From the NCBI GenBank assembly GCA_002391385.1, contig DGEY01000067.1, positions 15,814 through 21,633 of the forward strand: DNA of 5,820 nucleotides. The letters are read 5' to 3'. Of the stretch, positions 1-5,820 are shown one piece after another. The notes beneath the pieces were generated by a model. It saw only the letters and a program-made list of their open reading frames with translations. It ran no database searches and was not told the DNA's origin. Position 1 is the stretch's first letter, and every line of letters begins with the position of its first letter. The position numbers were made by a program, and so were the translations under genes. Source of the DNA: Firmicutes bacterium UBA3914. Lineage in GTDB: Bacteria; Bacillota; Limnochordia; Darwinibacteriales; Darwinibacteriaceae.

Positions 1-521
1 GAACAGCTCAGCATCCAGTCCAAGGAAATTGGCAAGATCACCGATCTGATCCGGGGCATCTCGGAGCAAACCAACCTCCTGGCCCTCAATGCGGCCATTG
101 AAGCGGCCCGGGCCGGGGAACAGGGCCGGGGCTTTGCGGTGGTGGCCGAGGAAGTGCGCAGCCTCGCCGAGCAGTCCGCCGCGGCCACGGAGCAGATCGC
201 CAGCCTCCTGCGGGAAGTGAACGTGCAGATCGGGGAAGTGATGGGGGAAGCCAACAAGAGCATAGGGGAAGTGCAGGCGGGCTCCAGCAGTGTAGAGTCC
301 GCGGGCCAGACCTTCGCCCGATCGGGCGGGCCATCAACAACATCAGCTCCCGGATCCGGGAAGTGGCCTCCTATGCTCTGGAGCTCAGCAGCGGCTCCGA
401 GCAGATGGCTGCCGCCACAGAGGAGCAGGCTGCTACGCTGCAGGAGATCACCGCCTCCGCCAACGAGCTGGCTGAGCAGGCCACGCGGCTGATGCAGCTC
501 ACGGAAGGGTTTAAGATGTAG
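1..521 (+). CDS. Methyl-accepting chemotaxis protein, C-terminal part, frameshifted near position 320 and cut by the left edge
   Basis: This is the cytoplasmic signalling end of a chemoreceptor that would bind CheW and CheA and control the flagellar motor. Frame 1 encodes the hairpin tip common to the family, seen as EQTNLLALNAAIEAARAGEQ followed by GRGFAVVAEEVRSLAEQS (about codons 22-59), then a coiled-coil helix. The sensor, membrane and HAMP parts lie outside the window. At 319-321 the reading changes: frame 1 becomes low-complexity Pro/Ser/Arg-rich sequence and stops at 490-492, whereas the frame starting at 321 reads IGRAINNISSRIREVA and then SEQMAAATEEQAATLQEITA (the usual C-terminal methylation helix), ending LTEGFKM with TAG at 519-521. 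One base has therefore been lost close to 320. This is either a real mutation or a sequencing or assembly error. No C-terminal CheR-docking pentapeptide is visible. Family assignment is certain; the ligand cannot be inferred. Confidence 0.93.
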
Positions 522-540
522 GGGTGGAAAAACGTCTATT

Positions 541-575
541 GAGGAGTGGGCCGCCCGCCGGGGGGCCCACTTTTC
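541..575 (+). terminator. Rho-independent terminator of the chemoreceptor gene
   Basis: The arm GAGGAGTGGGCC (541-552) pairs with GGCCCACTTTTC (564-575). Eight pairs form a perfect GC-rich core (545-552 with 564-571), and the lower stem adds two G-U wobbles. The loop is 11 bases and a four-T run sits at 571-574. It begins about 20 bases after the chemoreceptor stop codon, as expected for its terminator. The T-run is short, so termination may be incomplete and some reading into the hexosaminidase gene is possible. The hairpin covers the GTG at 546 that would start the longest form of the next reading frame, which argues against that start. Confidence 0.6.
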
Positions 576-638
576 GCGCCGGAGCCCGGCAGGGATTGGC
601 CCGCAGTTCGCGGAAGTAGTCCGCAGCTCAAGCAAGAT

Positions 639-643
639 GGAGG
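639..643 (+). promoter_or_regulatory. Ribosome binding site of the GH20 hexosaminidase
   Basis: GGAGG at 639-643 lies 10 bases before ATG 654 but only 1 base before the in-frame ATG 645, so it favours 654. A second GGAGG at 647-651 is only 2 bases from ATG 654, too close to be the main site. No convincing -35/-10 promoter was found between the upstream terminator and this site. Confidence 0.55.
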
Positions 644-653
644 CATGGAGGCA

Positions 654-2123
654 ATGAACAAGGCACAGTACGAAAGCTTAATCCCCAAGCCCGTTCTTCT
701 GGAGAAGCGGGGCGGGGTATGCAGCCTAACCCCGGAGAGCAGAATCTGTGTTCAGGCAGGTTCCACTTGGGCCCTGCAGGCCGCTGAGTATCTGGCAGGG
801 CGGCTTCGGCCCCTAACTGGCCTGCCCCTACCCGTGGAGGAGGCGGCCCAGGCTTTTGAGCCCGGCTGCATCTATTTCACAGCCCAGGGCGCCGGTACTG
901 AGCTGGGGGAAGAGGGCTACCAGCTCAGCACCGAGGAGGGGTGTTTGATCATCAGAGCCCGGGGATTTGCTGGGTTTTTCTACGGCTGTCAAACCTTAAG
1001 GCAGCTGCTGCCGCCGGCAGAAGGTCCCTGGGAGATCCCGGGCGTCTTTATAGAGGATTATCCCCGCTTCCCTTGGCGGGGGTCCATGCTGGATGTGGCC
1101 CGGAGCTTTTTCACCGTGGATGAGGTTAAGCGCCTGCTGGATCTTTTGGCGGCTTACAAGCTCAACCGCCTGCACCTGCACTTAAGCGACGATCAGGGGT
1201 GGAGGATCATGATCGACAGCTGGCCCAACCTGGCCCTTCACGGCGGAAGCGGCGCGGTGGAGGGGGGCCGCGCGGGCTTTTTCACTAAGGCAGAATACCA
1301 GGAGCTCGCGGCCTACGCCCAGAGCCGAGCCATTACCCTGGTGCCGGAAATCGATCTCCCCGGGCATACCAATGCTGCCCTGGCGTCCTATCCCGAGCTC
1401 AACCGGGATGGAGTTGCCCCCGGGCTGTACCGGGGGATGAAGGTGGGTTTCAGCACCCTGGCGGCGGAGAAGGAGATCACCTATAAGTTCGTGTCGGACG
1501 TCCTAGGGGAGCTGGCCGCGCTTACCCCGGGCCCCTACCTCCACGTGGGCGGCGATGAGGCCCATTCCACCAAGGACGAGGAATACCGGCTGTTTATGGG
1601 GCGCGTTCAGGATATCGTGGCTGAACTGGGTAAAACGCTGGTGGGCTGGGACGAGATCATCCAGGCGGGTTTGCGGCCGGGGGATCTGGTCCAGATCTGG
1701 CGCAAGGATACCCGTCCCCGGGAGGCGGTGAGGCAGGGAGCTAAGCTGATCATGTCCCCCTGCACCCGTGTCTATCTGGATATGAAATACGGGCCAGAAA
1801 CTGAGCTGGGCCAGGACTGGGCCGCCCTCATTGAGGTGGAAGATGCCTACAGCTGGGATCCGGTCTCGGTCTATCCGGATGTCGGCGAGGAAGACGTTTT
1901 GGGGGTGGAAGCGCCCCTCTGGACTGAAACCATCCACAACCTTGGAGATATGGAATACATGCTGTTTCCCCGGCTGTTAGGCGTGGCGGAGATCGGCTGG
2001 TCGCCGCGGCAGGGGAGAAGCTGGGAGGAATACCGCCTGCGGCTGGCCGCCCATGGACCGCGCCTGCGGGCCGCGGGGGTAAACTTCTACCGCTCGGGGC
2101 AGGTGCCCTGGGAGGAGAGGTGA
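654..2123 (+). CDS. Beta-N-acetylhexosaminidase, glycoside hydrolase family 20, cytoplasmic
   Basis: This enzyme should remove terminal beta-linked GlcNAc or GalNAc by substrate-assisted catalysis, in which the acetamido group of the sugar is the nucleophile. With ATG 654 the protein is 489 residues, a normal length. Residues 1 to about 130 form the small N-terminal alpha/beta domain (IPKPVLLEK start), followed by the TIM barrel. Visible motifs are WRGSMLDVARSF (R142), HLHLSDDQGWR (D179/D180), PEIDLPGHTNAAL (H238), HVGGDEAHST with the catalytic pair D301-E302, GWDE (W332), QIW (W349), VYLD (Y374, D376) and PLWTE (W423, E425). These match, in order and spacing, the pocket residues I recall for the Streptomyces plicatus enzyme: Asp orients the acetamido group, Glu is acid/base, and the Trp residues line the pocket. 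There is no signal peptide, so it likely cleaves imported or recycled oligosaccharides inside the cell. The frame can be extended to GTG 546, but that start lies in the terminator hairpin. It is probably transcribed alone. Confidence 0.96.
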   Translation: MNKAQYESLIPKPVLLEKRGGVCSLTPESRICVQAGSTWALQAAEYLAGRLRPLTGLPLPVEEAAQAFEPGCIYFTAQGAGTELGEEGYQLSTEEGCLIIRARGFAGFFYGCQTLRQLLPPAEGPWEIPGVFIEDYPRFPWRGSMLDVARSFFTVDEVKRLLDLLAAYKLNRLHLHLSDDQGWRIMIDSWPNLALHGGSGAVEGGRAGFFTKAEYQELAAYAQSRAITLVPEIDLPGHTNAALASYPELNRDGVAPGLYRGMKVGFSTLAAEKEITYKFVSDVLGELAALTPGPYLHVGGDEAHSTKDEEYRLFMGRVQDIVAELGKTLVGWDEIIQAGLRPGDLVQIWRKDTRPREAVRQGAKLIMSPCTRVYLDMKYGPETELGQDWAALIEVEDAYSWDPVSVYPDVGEEDVLGVEAPLWTETIHNLGDMEYMLFPRLLGVAEIGWSPRQGRSWEEYRLRLAAHGPRLRAAGVNFYRSGQVPWEER

Positions 2124-2150
2124 GCTGGCCGCTGCTCCATGGGGTGGTTG

Positions 2151-2180
2151 AAAAGAAAAACCTCCACTGAGCAGTGGAGG
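2151..2180 (-). terminator. Rho-independent terminator of the sugar ABC transporter operon
   Basis: Read on the - strand, CCTCCACT (2180-2173) and AGTGGAGG (2168-2161) form a perfect 8-bp stem around a 4-base loop, directly followed by TTTTTCTTTT (2160-2151). This is a textbook intrinsic terminator. It lies about 140 bases beyond the permease stop codon, with no gene between, so it should end the importer transcript. On the + strand the same hairpin has no following T-run, so it is not expected to stop transcription from the hexosaminidase gene efficiently. Confidence 0.85.
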
Positions 2181-2213
2181 CGCCTAAGCCAGAAGCAGCT
2201 GAATCTGGCGTCC

Positions 2214-2271
2214 TGGCCAGGGCGGGCAGGACTGGCGGCCGTGGGCAGCAGCCGTCCCGCCCTTTTGGCCA
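2214..2271 (+). other. Long inverted repeat between the converging genes, possible terminator for the hexosaminidase gene
   Basis: TGGCCA plus GGGCGGG (2214-2226) can pair with CCCGCCC (2256-2262) and TGGCCA (2266-2271), with three unpaired T bases in between. The inner 7-bp GC stem is followed on the + strand by TTTT (2263-2266), so it might end the hexosaminidase transcript, but its 29-base loop is long for a terminator. A second, imperfect stem (2291-2300 with 2309-2318) sits just beyond the permease stop, and the 11-mer GGCAGCAGCCG occurs at 2244-2254 and again at 2303-2313. No coding signal supports a gene in 2124-2320. Confidence 0.3.
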
Positions 2272-2320
2272 AGCAGATTTTGTCACAGGTTTGCTGGGCT
2301 CTGGCAGCAGCCGGGCAAGC

Positions 2321-3274
2321 CTAGCGCTTTTCCCTGGTGGAAAGGGTGCTCAAGAAGACCGCCGTAATGAGCACGATACCGATGATCAAGTCGATCAGGT
2401 AAGCGCTGGTGCCCATCAAAACCAGTCCGTTGCGCACCACGCCCATGAACAGCGTGCCGATGAAGGCGCCGCCGATGGTTCCCACCCCACCGAACATGGA
2501 GGTGCCGCCGATGACAGTGGATGCAATGGCGGTGAGCTCCATGCCCTGCCCCGCGGTGGGGGTGACGCCCCGCAGATAGGCCATTTGAATGATGCTGGCC
2601 AGGGCGGAAGCGACGCCGATGAGCACGAAGTTGGTGATGCGGATGCGGTCGGTGTGGATACCGGACAGGCGGGCCGCTTCCTCATTGCCGCCCGTGGCGT
2701 AAACCTTAAACCCGTAGCTGGTTTTATGAAGGATGAAGCCTGCGATGAAGGTTACGGCCAAAAACCAGAGGGCCGGTACGGGCAGGTTGAGGAAGGTGCG
2801 GGCGCCTGTGACGTTGTAGAACGCATCCGGCAGGCGGACGGAGGCGGGGGCACCGCCGGAGATGACCAGGGCAAAACCCCGGTAAATCATTTGTGTGCCT
2901 AGGGTAACGATGAAGGGGGGCAGCGCTCCTTTCACCGTCACGACACCGTTAATCAGTCCGAAACCCGCGCCGGCCAGAAGACCGACCAGGGATGCCAGCC
3001 AGATGTTCATGCCGTTTTGGAAGAGGATGGCCACGATCATGCCCACTGCGGCGAAAATGGAACCCACGGACAGATCGATGTCGGTGGAGATGATGATCAT
3101 GGTCATGAACATGACGATTAAGCCCGAGATAGATACCTGCCGCAGGATGTTGAGGATATTGGGCACCGTGAGAAATGTGTTGGTTACTAGGGAAAAGAAG
3201 ACGCAGAGCAGGACGAAAACCACCAGCACGCCCACTTCTCGTCTGAACTTCAGTGCACCTAGCAAGTTTTTCAC
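2321..3274 (-). CDS. Sugar ABC transporter permease, RbsC type
   Basis: This is the membrane channel subunit of a ribose/galactose-type ABC importer (BPD_transp_2 family), which would act as a homodimer with the neighbouring ATPase. With GTG 3274 it is 317 residues, normal for RbsC. Hydrophobic segments lie at about 14-31, 49-63, 69-86, 92-113, 118-139, 165-184, 214-233, 247-273 and 290-308. Family motifs are DIDLSVGS (65-72), GLINGVVTVKGALPPFIVTL (106-125), the coupling region GGNEEAARLSGI (195-206), and the Gly-rich ELTAIASTVIGGTSMFGG (246-263). The longest reading starts at GTG 3283, but its Shine-Dalgarno AGGAG (3287-3283) overlaps that codon. The same AGGAG sits 8 bases before GTG 3274, giving MKNLLGALKFRREVG, a typical RbsC N-terminus. 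It starts 20 bases after the ATPase stop codon and is the last gene of the operon. The family is certain; the sugar carried is not shown. Confidence 0.96.
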   Translation of the reverse strand: MKNLLGALKFRREVGVLVVFVLLCVFFSLVTNTFLTVPNILNILRQVSISGLIVMFMTMIIISTDIDLSVGSIFAAVGMIVAILFQNGMNIWLASLVGLLAGAGFGLINGVVTVKGALPPFIVTLGTQMIYRGFALVISGGAPASVRLPDAFYNVTGARTFLNLPVPALWFLAVTFIAGFILHKTSYGFKVYATGGNEEAARLSGIHTDRIRITNFVLIGVASALASIIQMAYLRGVTPTAGQGMELTAIASTVIGGTSMFGGVGTIGGAFIGTLFMGVVRNGLVLMGTSAYLIDLIIGIVLITAVFLSTLSTREKR

Positions 3275-3282
3275 CGCGATCA

Positions 3283-3287
3283 CTCCT
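3283..3287 (-). promoter_or_regulatory. Ribosome binding site that fixes the permease start at GTG 3274
   Basis: On the - strand AGGAG occupies 3287-3283, with 8 bases to GTG 3274-3272. Its last G is the first base of the competing GTG at 3283, so that codon has no usable spacing. Confidence 0.65.
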
Positions 3288-3294
3288 TTTGTTC

Positions 3295-4791
3295 CTACTT
3301 CTGCACGGCCAGTGCCATGATCTTATCAAAAGTGGCCTCCCTGGCCAGGAATTCCCCTTTGATGGAGCCGTTGGCCATCACCAGGACGCGGTCGCTCATG
3401 GCCAGGAGTTCTTCTAGGTCAGAAGAGATGACGATCACAGAGATTCCCTGGTCCACCAGCTCCTGGATGACCTTGCGGATCTCTGCCTTGGCCCCCACAT
3501 CGACGCCCCGGGTCGGTTCGTCCAGGATGAGGATTTTGGGCTTCACATTCAGCCAGCGGGCCAGGAGCACCTTCTGCTGGTTACCTCCGCTCAGGTAGCG
3601 GATGGTCTGACTCAGCCCAGAGGTCTTGATCTGCAGGTCGCTGATGGATTTGGCGGCCATTTCCTCGATGCGCTTGTTGTCCAGCACATTCCCGTAGGAA
3701 GTAAGTTCATCTATGATTGCAGCACCGGCGTTTTGCCAAACCGACATATCCCAGAACACGCCCAGATTACGGCGGTCCTCGGTCAGGTAGCCTATGCCGT
3801 GCTCGATGGCTTGCCGTGGGTTTTTGATCTTGATTTCTCTGCCTTCCAGTTCGATGGTGCCGCTGTCCGGCTGGTGCACCCCGAACAAGGTGGTGGCCAG
3901 CTCCGTGCGCCCGGCACCTTGAATGCCAGCCAGCCCCAGGATTTCCTGTCTATAGAGATCGAAATTAATGTCCTTCAAACGCAGCCGGTTTTGACTGAGG
4001 CCCCGCACCTTCAGCACCACTTCTCCACGCACCGCGGTGCTCTCCTTGGGAGTGGGCAGCGGTACATCGCCCACCATCATATGGACAAGCCCCTCAATGG
4101 TGGCATCCTTGGTGTCCAGGGTGCCCACATGCCTGCCGTTGCGCAGTACAGTCACCCGGTCGGTGATCTCCATCATTTCGCTGAGGATGTGGCTGACGAT
4201 CATGATGGTTGTGCCTTCATTTTTCAGGCGGCGCAGCACTTCAAAGAGGGTTTCCACCTCTCCAGGAGTCAAGGCCGAGGTGGGTTCGTCCATGATCAGG
4301 AATTTAGCTGTGCCGTTGAGGGCCTGCACGATGGCTGTGAGCTGCTTGAGGGCCACGCTCAGCTCGCCGACCCTGGCCCGGGGATCGATGGACTGGCCGA
4401 TCTGCCGGAACAGCTCCACCGTCCGTTCTTCCATCTCGTCCCACTTGGGCTGCCCGAACCGGTTGGTGATCAGGCGCCCCAGGAACACGTTTTGCGCGAC
4501 AGTGAGATTACCGCAGAGGGGGATCTCCTGGTGCACGATGGAGATGCCGTGGCGCTCTGCTTCCAGCGGGCTGTTCACTTCCAGGGGCCTGCCGTCCCAG
4601 AGGATCTGCCCCTGGTCCCGGCGGTAGATCCCGCCGGTGATCTTGATCAGCGTCGATTTCCCCGCGCCGTTTTCCCCGATCAGCCCGTGGATCTCGCCTT
4701 TCCTGATGGAGAAGGAGACATCGTCCAGCGCCTGCACTCCACCAAAACGTTTGCTGATGGATTGGTAGCTGATGAGTATGTTCTCCGCCAA
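3295..4791 (-). CDS. Sugar ABC transporter ATP-binding protein with two nucleotide-binding domains, RbsA/MglA type
   Basis: This subunit powers sugar import through ATP hydrolysis at the inner face of the membrane. It has 498 residues, the usual length, with two fused ABC domains. Domain 1 (about 5-245) has Walker A GENGAGKST (39-47), Q-loop Q88, a degenerate signature LSVALKQ (144-150), Walker B FLIMDEPT (164-171) and H-loop His201. Domain 2 (about 255-498) has an altered Walker A, GIQGAGRT (289-296), with Arg replacing the ATP-binding Lys. It has a full signature LSGGNQQ (400-406), Walker B LILDEPT (421-427) and Ser457 where the switch His would be. The pattern fits one catalytic site (domain 1 Walker A facing the domain 2 signature) and one non-catalytic site, as is usual in this family. 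The start is TTG 4791, backed by GGGGAGGG and an MAENILISYQSISKRFGGV opening; no ATG or GTG fits better. It is the second gene of the operon, 74 bases after the binding-protein stop. Confidence 0.97.
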   Translation of the reverse strand: MAENILISYQSISKRFGGVQALDDVSFSIRKGEIHGLIGENGAGKSTLIKITGGIYRRDQGQILWDGRPLEVNSPLEAERHGISIVHQEIPLCGNLTVAQNVFLGRLITNRFGQPKWDEMEERTVELFRQIGQSIDPRARVGELSVALKQLTAIVQALNGTAKFLIMDEPTSALTPGEVETLFEVLRRLKNEGTTIMIVSHILSEMMEITDRVTVLRNGRHVGTLDTKDATIEGLVHMMVGDVPLPTPKESTAVRGEVVLKVRGLSQNRLRLKDINFDLYRQEILGLAGIQGAGRTELATTLFGVHQPDSGTIELEGREIKIKNPRQAIEHGIGYLTEDRRNLGVFWDMSVWQNAGAAIIDELTSYGNVLDNKRIEEMAAKSISDLQIKTSGLSQTIRYLSGGNQQKVLLARWLNVKPKILILDEPTRGVDVGAKAEIRKVIQELVDQGISVIVISSDLEELLAMSDRVLVMANGSIKGEFLAREATFDKIMALAVQK

Positions 4792-4797
4792 TTCTGT

Positions 4798-4805
4798 CCC
4801 TCCCC
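4798..4805 (-). promoter_or_regulatory. Strong ribosome binding site before the TTG start of the ATPase gene
   Basis: On the - strand GGGGAGGG runs from 4805 to 4798. Its GGAGG core (4803-4799) is 7 bases from TTG 4791-4789, which is ideal spacing, so it decides the start in favour of the rare initiation codon. Confidence 0.75.
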
Positions 4806-4818
4806 TATACAGAGGTTA

Positions 4819-4845
4819 AGCACCGGCCGCCCGGCGACCGGTGCT
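4819..4845 (-). other. Intercistronic stem-loop between the binding-protein and ATPase genes
   Basis: AGCACCGG (4819-4826) and CCGGTGCT (4838-4845) form a perfect 8-bp stem. After one mismatch, 2 more pairs (4828-4829 with 4835-4836) can form inside, leaving a 5-base loop. It lies about 20 bases after the binding-protein stop codon and upstream of the ATPase ribosome binding site. No T-run follows on the - strand, so it is probably not a full terminator. Hairpins in this position in binding-protein operons commonly protect the upstream mRNA from 3' decay, so that more binding protein than ATPase or permease is made. That role is inferred here. Confidence 0.6.
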
Positions 4846-4865
4846 GAAGCGTGCCTGCTTGAGGC

Positions 4866-5820
4866 TTATCTGTAACCCTGTTCTGCCAGTTCGATGACCA
4901 TGTCGATGTTGTGCGGTCCAACGATGCCGGAACCGGAGTCCATGTTAGCTGGAGCAATGCCGTACTTGTGGTACAGATAAAGGGCCATGACCGGATAGAA
5001 GCCTTGGACATAGGGCTGCTGGTCGATGACGAACTTGGTGTAGCCGTCTTTGATGTTCTCGATGGTGGTTGGTACCAGGTCCCAGCCGCCGGAGATGACC
5101 TTGCCTTCCAGGCCCAGGTTGCGGATGACCACACCGTGGGACTGGGTGTTGGCGTCCACGCTGATGATCGCCTTGGCATCGGGGTTAGCGATCAGGTAGG
5201 TCTCGAAGGTGGCGGCGCCGATGGTCAGGTCAGGGCTGGTCTGCAGGATGGTGTATTCGATCTCCGGATACTCATCCAAAACGGATCTTACGCCCCGGAG
5301 GCGCTCAGCCAGGGAGGTGTGTCCCAGGTCCTCTACGCCGATGGCCACTTTGCCGCTGGTGCCGATGTGGTCGATGAGCGTCCTGGCCAGGGTGCGGCCG
5401 GCATCATAGTCGCTCTGACCCACATAGGCCAGGCGCGGGTTGTCCGGGCCAGCGTCGGCGTTGGTGCCAATGACCGGAATGCCGGCTTCCAAGGCGCGGC
5501 GTACCGGCTCGTCAAAGGCTGTTGGGTCGGGTAGGGTAGAGATAATGCCATCTACGCCAGCTTGGATTACGTTCTCCATGATATTAACCTGCTCAGCCAC
5601 GTTAAACATGCTGGGCCCGGTATGGGTTACCGAGATCTTCACGGTGGGATCAAAGGCGTTGATCATGGCCGCAGCATCCTGCGCACCTTTGACCAGCGGA
5701 ATCCAAAAGTCAATGGTGGCGCTGTGGGTGATGATCACGAATTCCATTTCCCGAACCTGAGCGGCAGCGGTTGGAGCCAGCAGGCCCACAGCAAGCAGCG
5801 CAACAAGGAGCAAACTAATC
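4866..5820 (-). CDS. Sugar ABC transporter substrate-binding protein, RbsB-like (type I periplasmic fold), N-terminus beyond the right edge
   Basis: This is the extracytoplasmic receptor that captures the sugar and delivers it to the permease. The frame is open to the window edge. A TTG at 5813 is a possible start, but it would leave no positively charged n-region, so the true start is probably outside. Numbered from TTG 5813, the hydrophobic stretch LLVALLAVGLLAPTAAA with likely cleavage after Ala18 is a secretory signal. There is no lipobox Cys, so it is not a lipoprotein. The mature part shows FVIITHSATIDFWIPLVKGA (25-44, with the N-terminal aromatic pocket region), AGVDGIISTLPDPTAF (85-100), GIPVIGTNAD (111-120), YVGQSDYDAGR (130-140), the hinge-side ISVDANTQSHG (217-227), GGWDLVP (242-248) and IDQQPYVQGFYP (263-274). 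These fit the Peripla_BP_4 group of simple-sugar binding proteins. It is the first visible gene of the importer operon; the promoter lies outside. The exact sugar is unknown. Confidence 0.94.
   Translation of the reverse strand, partial: ISLLLVALLAVGLLAPTAAAQVREMEFVIITHSATIDFWIPLVKGAQDAAAMINAFDPTVKISVTHTGPSMFNVAEQVNIMENVIQAGVDGIISTLPDPTAFDEPVRRALEAGIPVIGTNADAGPDNPRLAYVGQSDYDAGRTLARTLIDHIGTSGKVAIGVEDLGHTSLAERLRGVRSVLDEYPEIEYTILQTSPDLTIGAATFETYLIANPDAKAIISVDANTQSHGVVIRNLGLEGKVISGGWDLVPTTIENIKDGYTKFVIDQQPYVQGFYPVMALYLYHKYGIAPANMDSGSGIVGPHNIDMVIELAEQGYR

Noticed and set aside
596..622. Possible promoter before the hexosaminidase gene (TTGGCC, then TAGTCC)
   Set aside because: The spacer is only 15 bases and the -10 match is poor, so it is no better than chance.
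1503..1937. 144-codon - strand frame inside the hexosaminidase gene
   Set aside because: It lies opposite the catalytic HVGGDE region of a conserved enzyme and shows no recognisable motif, so it is a shadow frame.
2208..2222. 15-mer GCGTCCTGGCCAGGG shared with the binding-protein gene near 5378-5392
   Set aside because: The second copy simply encodes part of the conserved LARTL segment, and there is no flanking similarity or repeat pattern. It is probably chance in G+C-rich DNA.
2174..2902. 242-codon + strand frame across the intergenic region and the permease gene
   Set aside because: Most of it is the antisense of the permease. The product is Gly/Asp/His-rich low complexity and has no ribosome binding site.
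3733..4875. 380-codon open frame on the + strand opposite the ATPase gene
   Set aside because: It is antisense to an unmistakable ATPase. Its His/Asp/Gln/Pro-rich product has no domain pattern, and long open antisense frames are common in G+C-rich genes.
4911..5534. 207-codon + strand frame opposite the binding-protein gene
   Set aside because: It is antisense to a well-supported gene, with no family resemblance and no start signal.
1..5820. CRISPR arrays, insertion sequences, tRNA/rRNA genes, riboswitches or a defence system
   Set aside because: No regularly spaced repeats, transposase or integrase motifs, structured RNA signatures or nuclease-like genes were seen on either strand. All long conserved frames are explained by the five genes described.

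Overview
The window is G+C-rich bacterial DNA with compact genes, strong GGAGG-type ribosome binding sites and frequent GTG/TTG starts. The style of the chemoreceptor and the purine-rich Shine-Dalgarno sequences suggest a Firmicutes-like organism. The solute-binding protein appears to have an ordinary cleavable signal peptide rather than a lipoprotein one, which would fit a two-membraned (diderm) lineage such as Limnochordia. This taxonomic placement is a low-confidence inference.

Left part, + strand. Positions 1-521 hold the 3' end of a methyl-accepting chemotaxis protein gene. Its signalling tip is intact, but one base is missing near position 320, which puts the last third out of frame. 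A hairpin with a short T-run (541-575) ends this gene. Next is a complete glycoside hydrolase family 20 beta-N-acetylhexosaminidase (654-2123) with every expected active-site residue and no signal peptide, so it should act in the cytoplasm.

Right part, - strand. A three-gene ABC sugar importer of the ribose/galactose (RbsBAC-like) type is read from the right edge leftwards: solute-binding protein (4866-5820, N-terminus cut by the window edge), double-domain ATPase (3295-4791, TTG start) and permease (2321-3274, best start GTG). A stem-loop without a T-tract lies between the binding-protein and ATPase genes, and a rho-independent terminator (2180-2151) follows the permease. The operon and the hexosaminidase gene converge on the 197-base stretch 2124-2320.

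How the genes may work together: the importer has all three parts needed for a monosaccharide-type sugar or a small glycoside. The cytoplasmic hexosaminidase would release GlcNAc or GalNAc from imported or recycled amino-sugar oligosaccharides. Because the two units converge and have separate transcripts, a shared substrate is only a hypothesis. I see no CRISPR array, mobile element, RNA gene, phage gene or unknown multi-gene system. The window is mostly ordinary metabolic DNA, with a few details on start sites, RNA structure and one frameshift worth checking.
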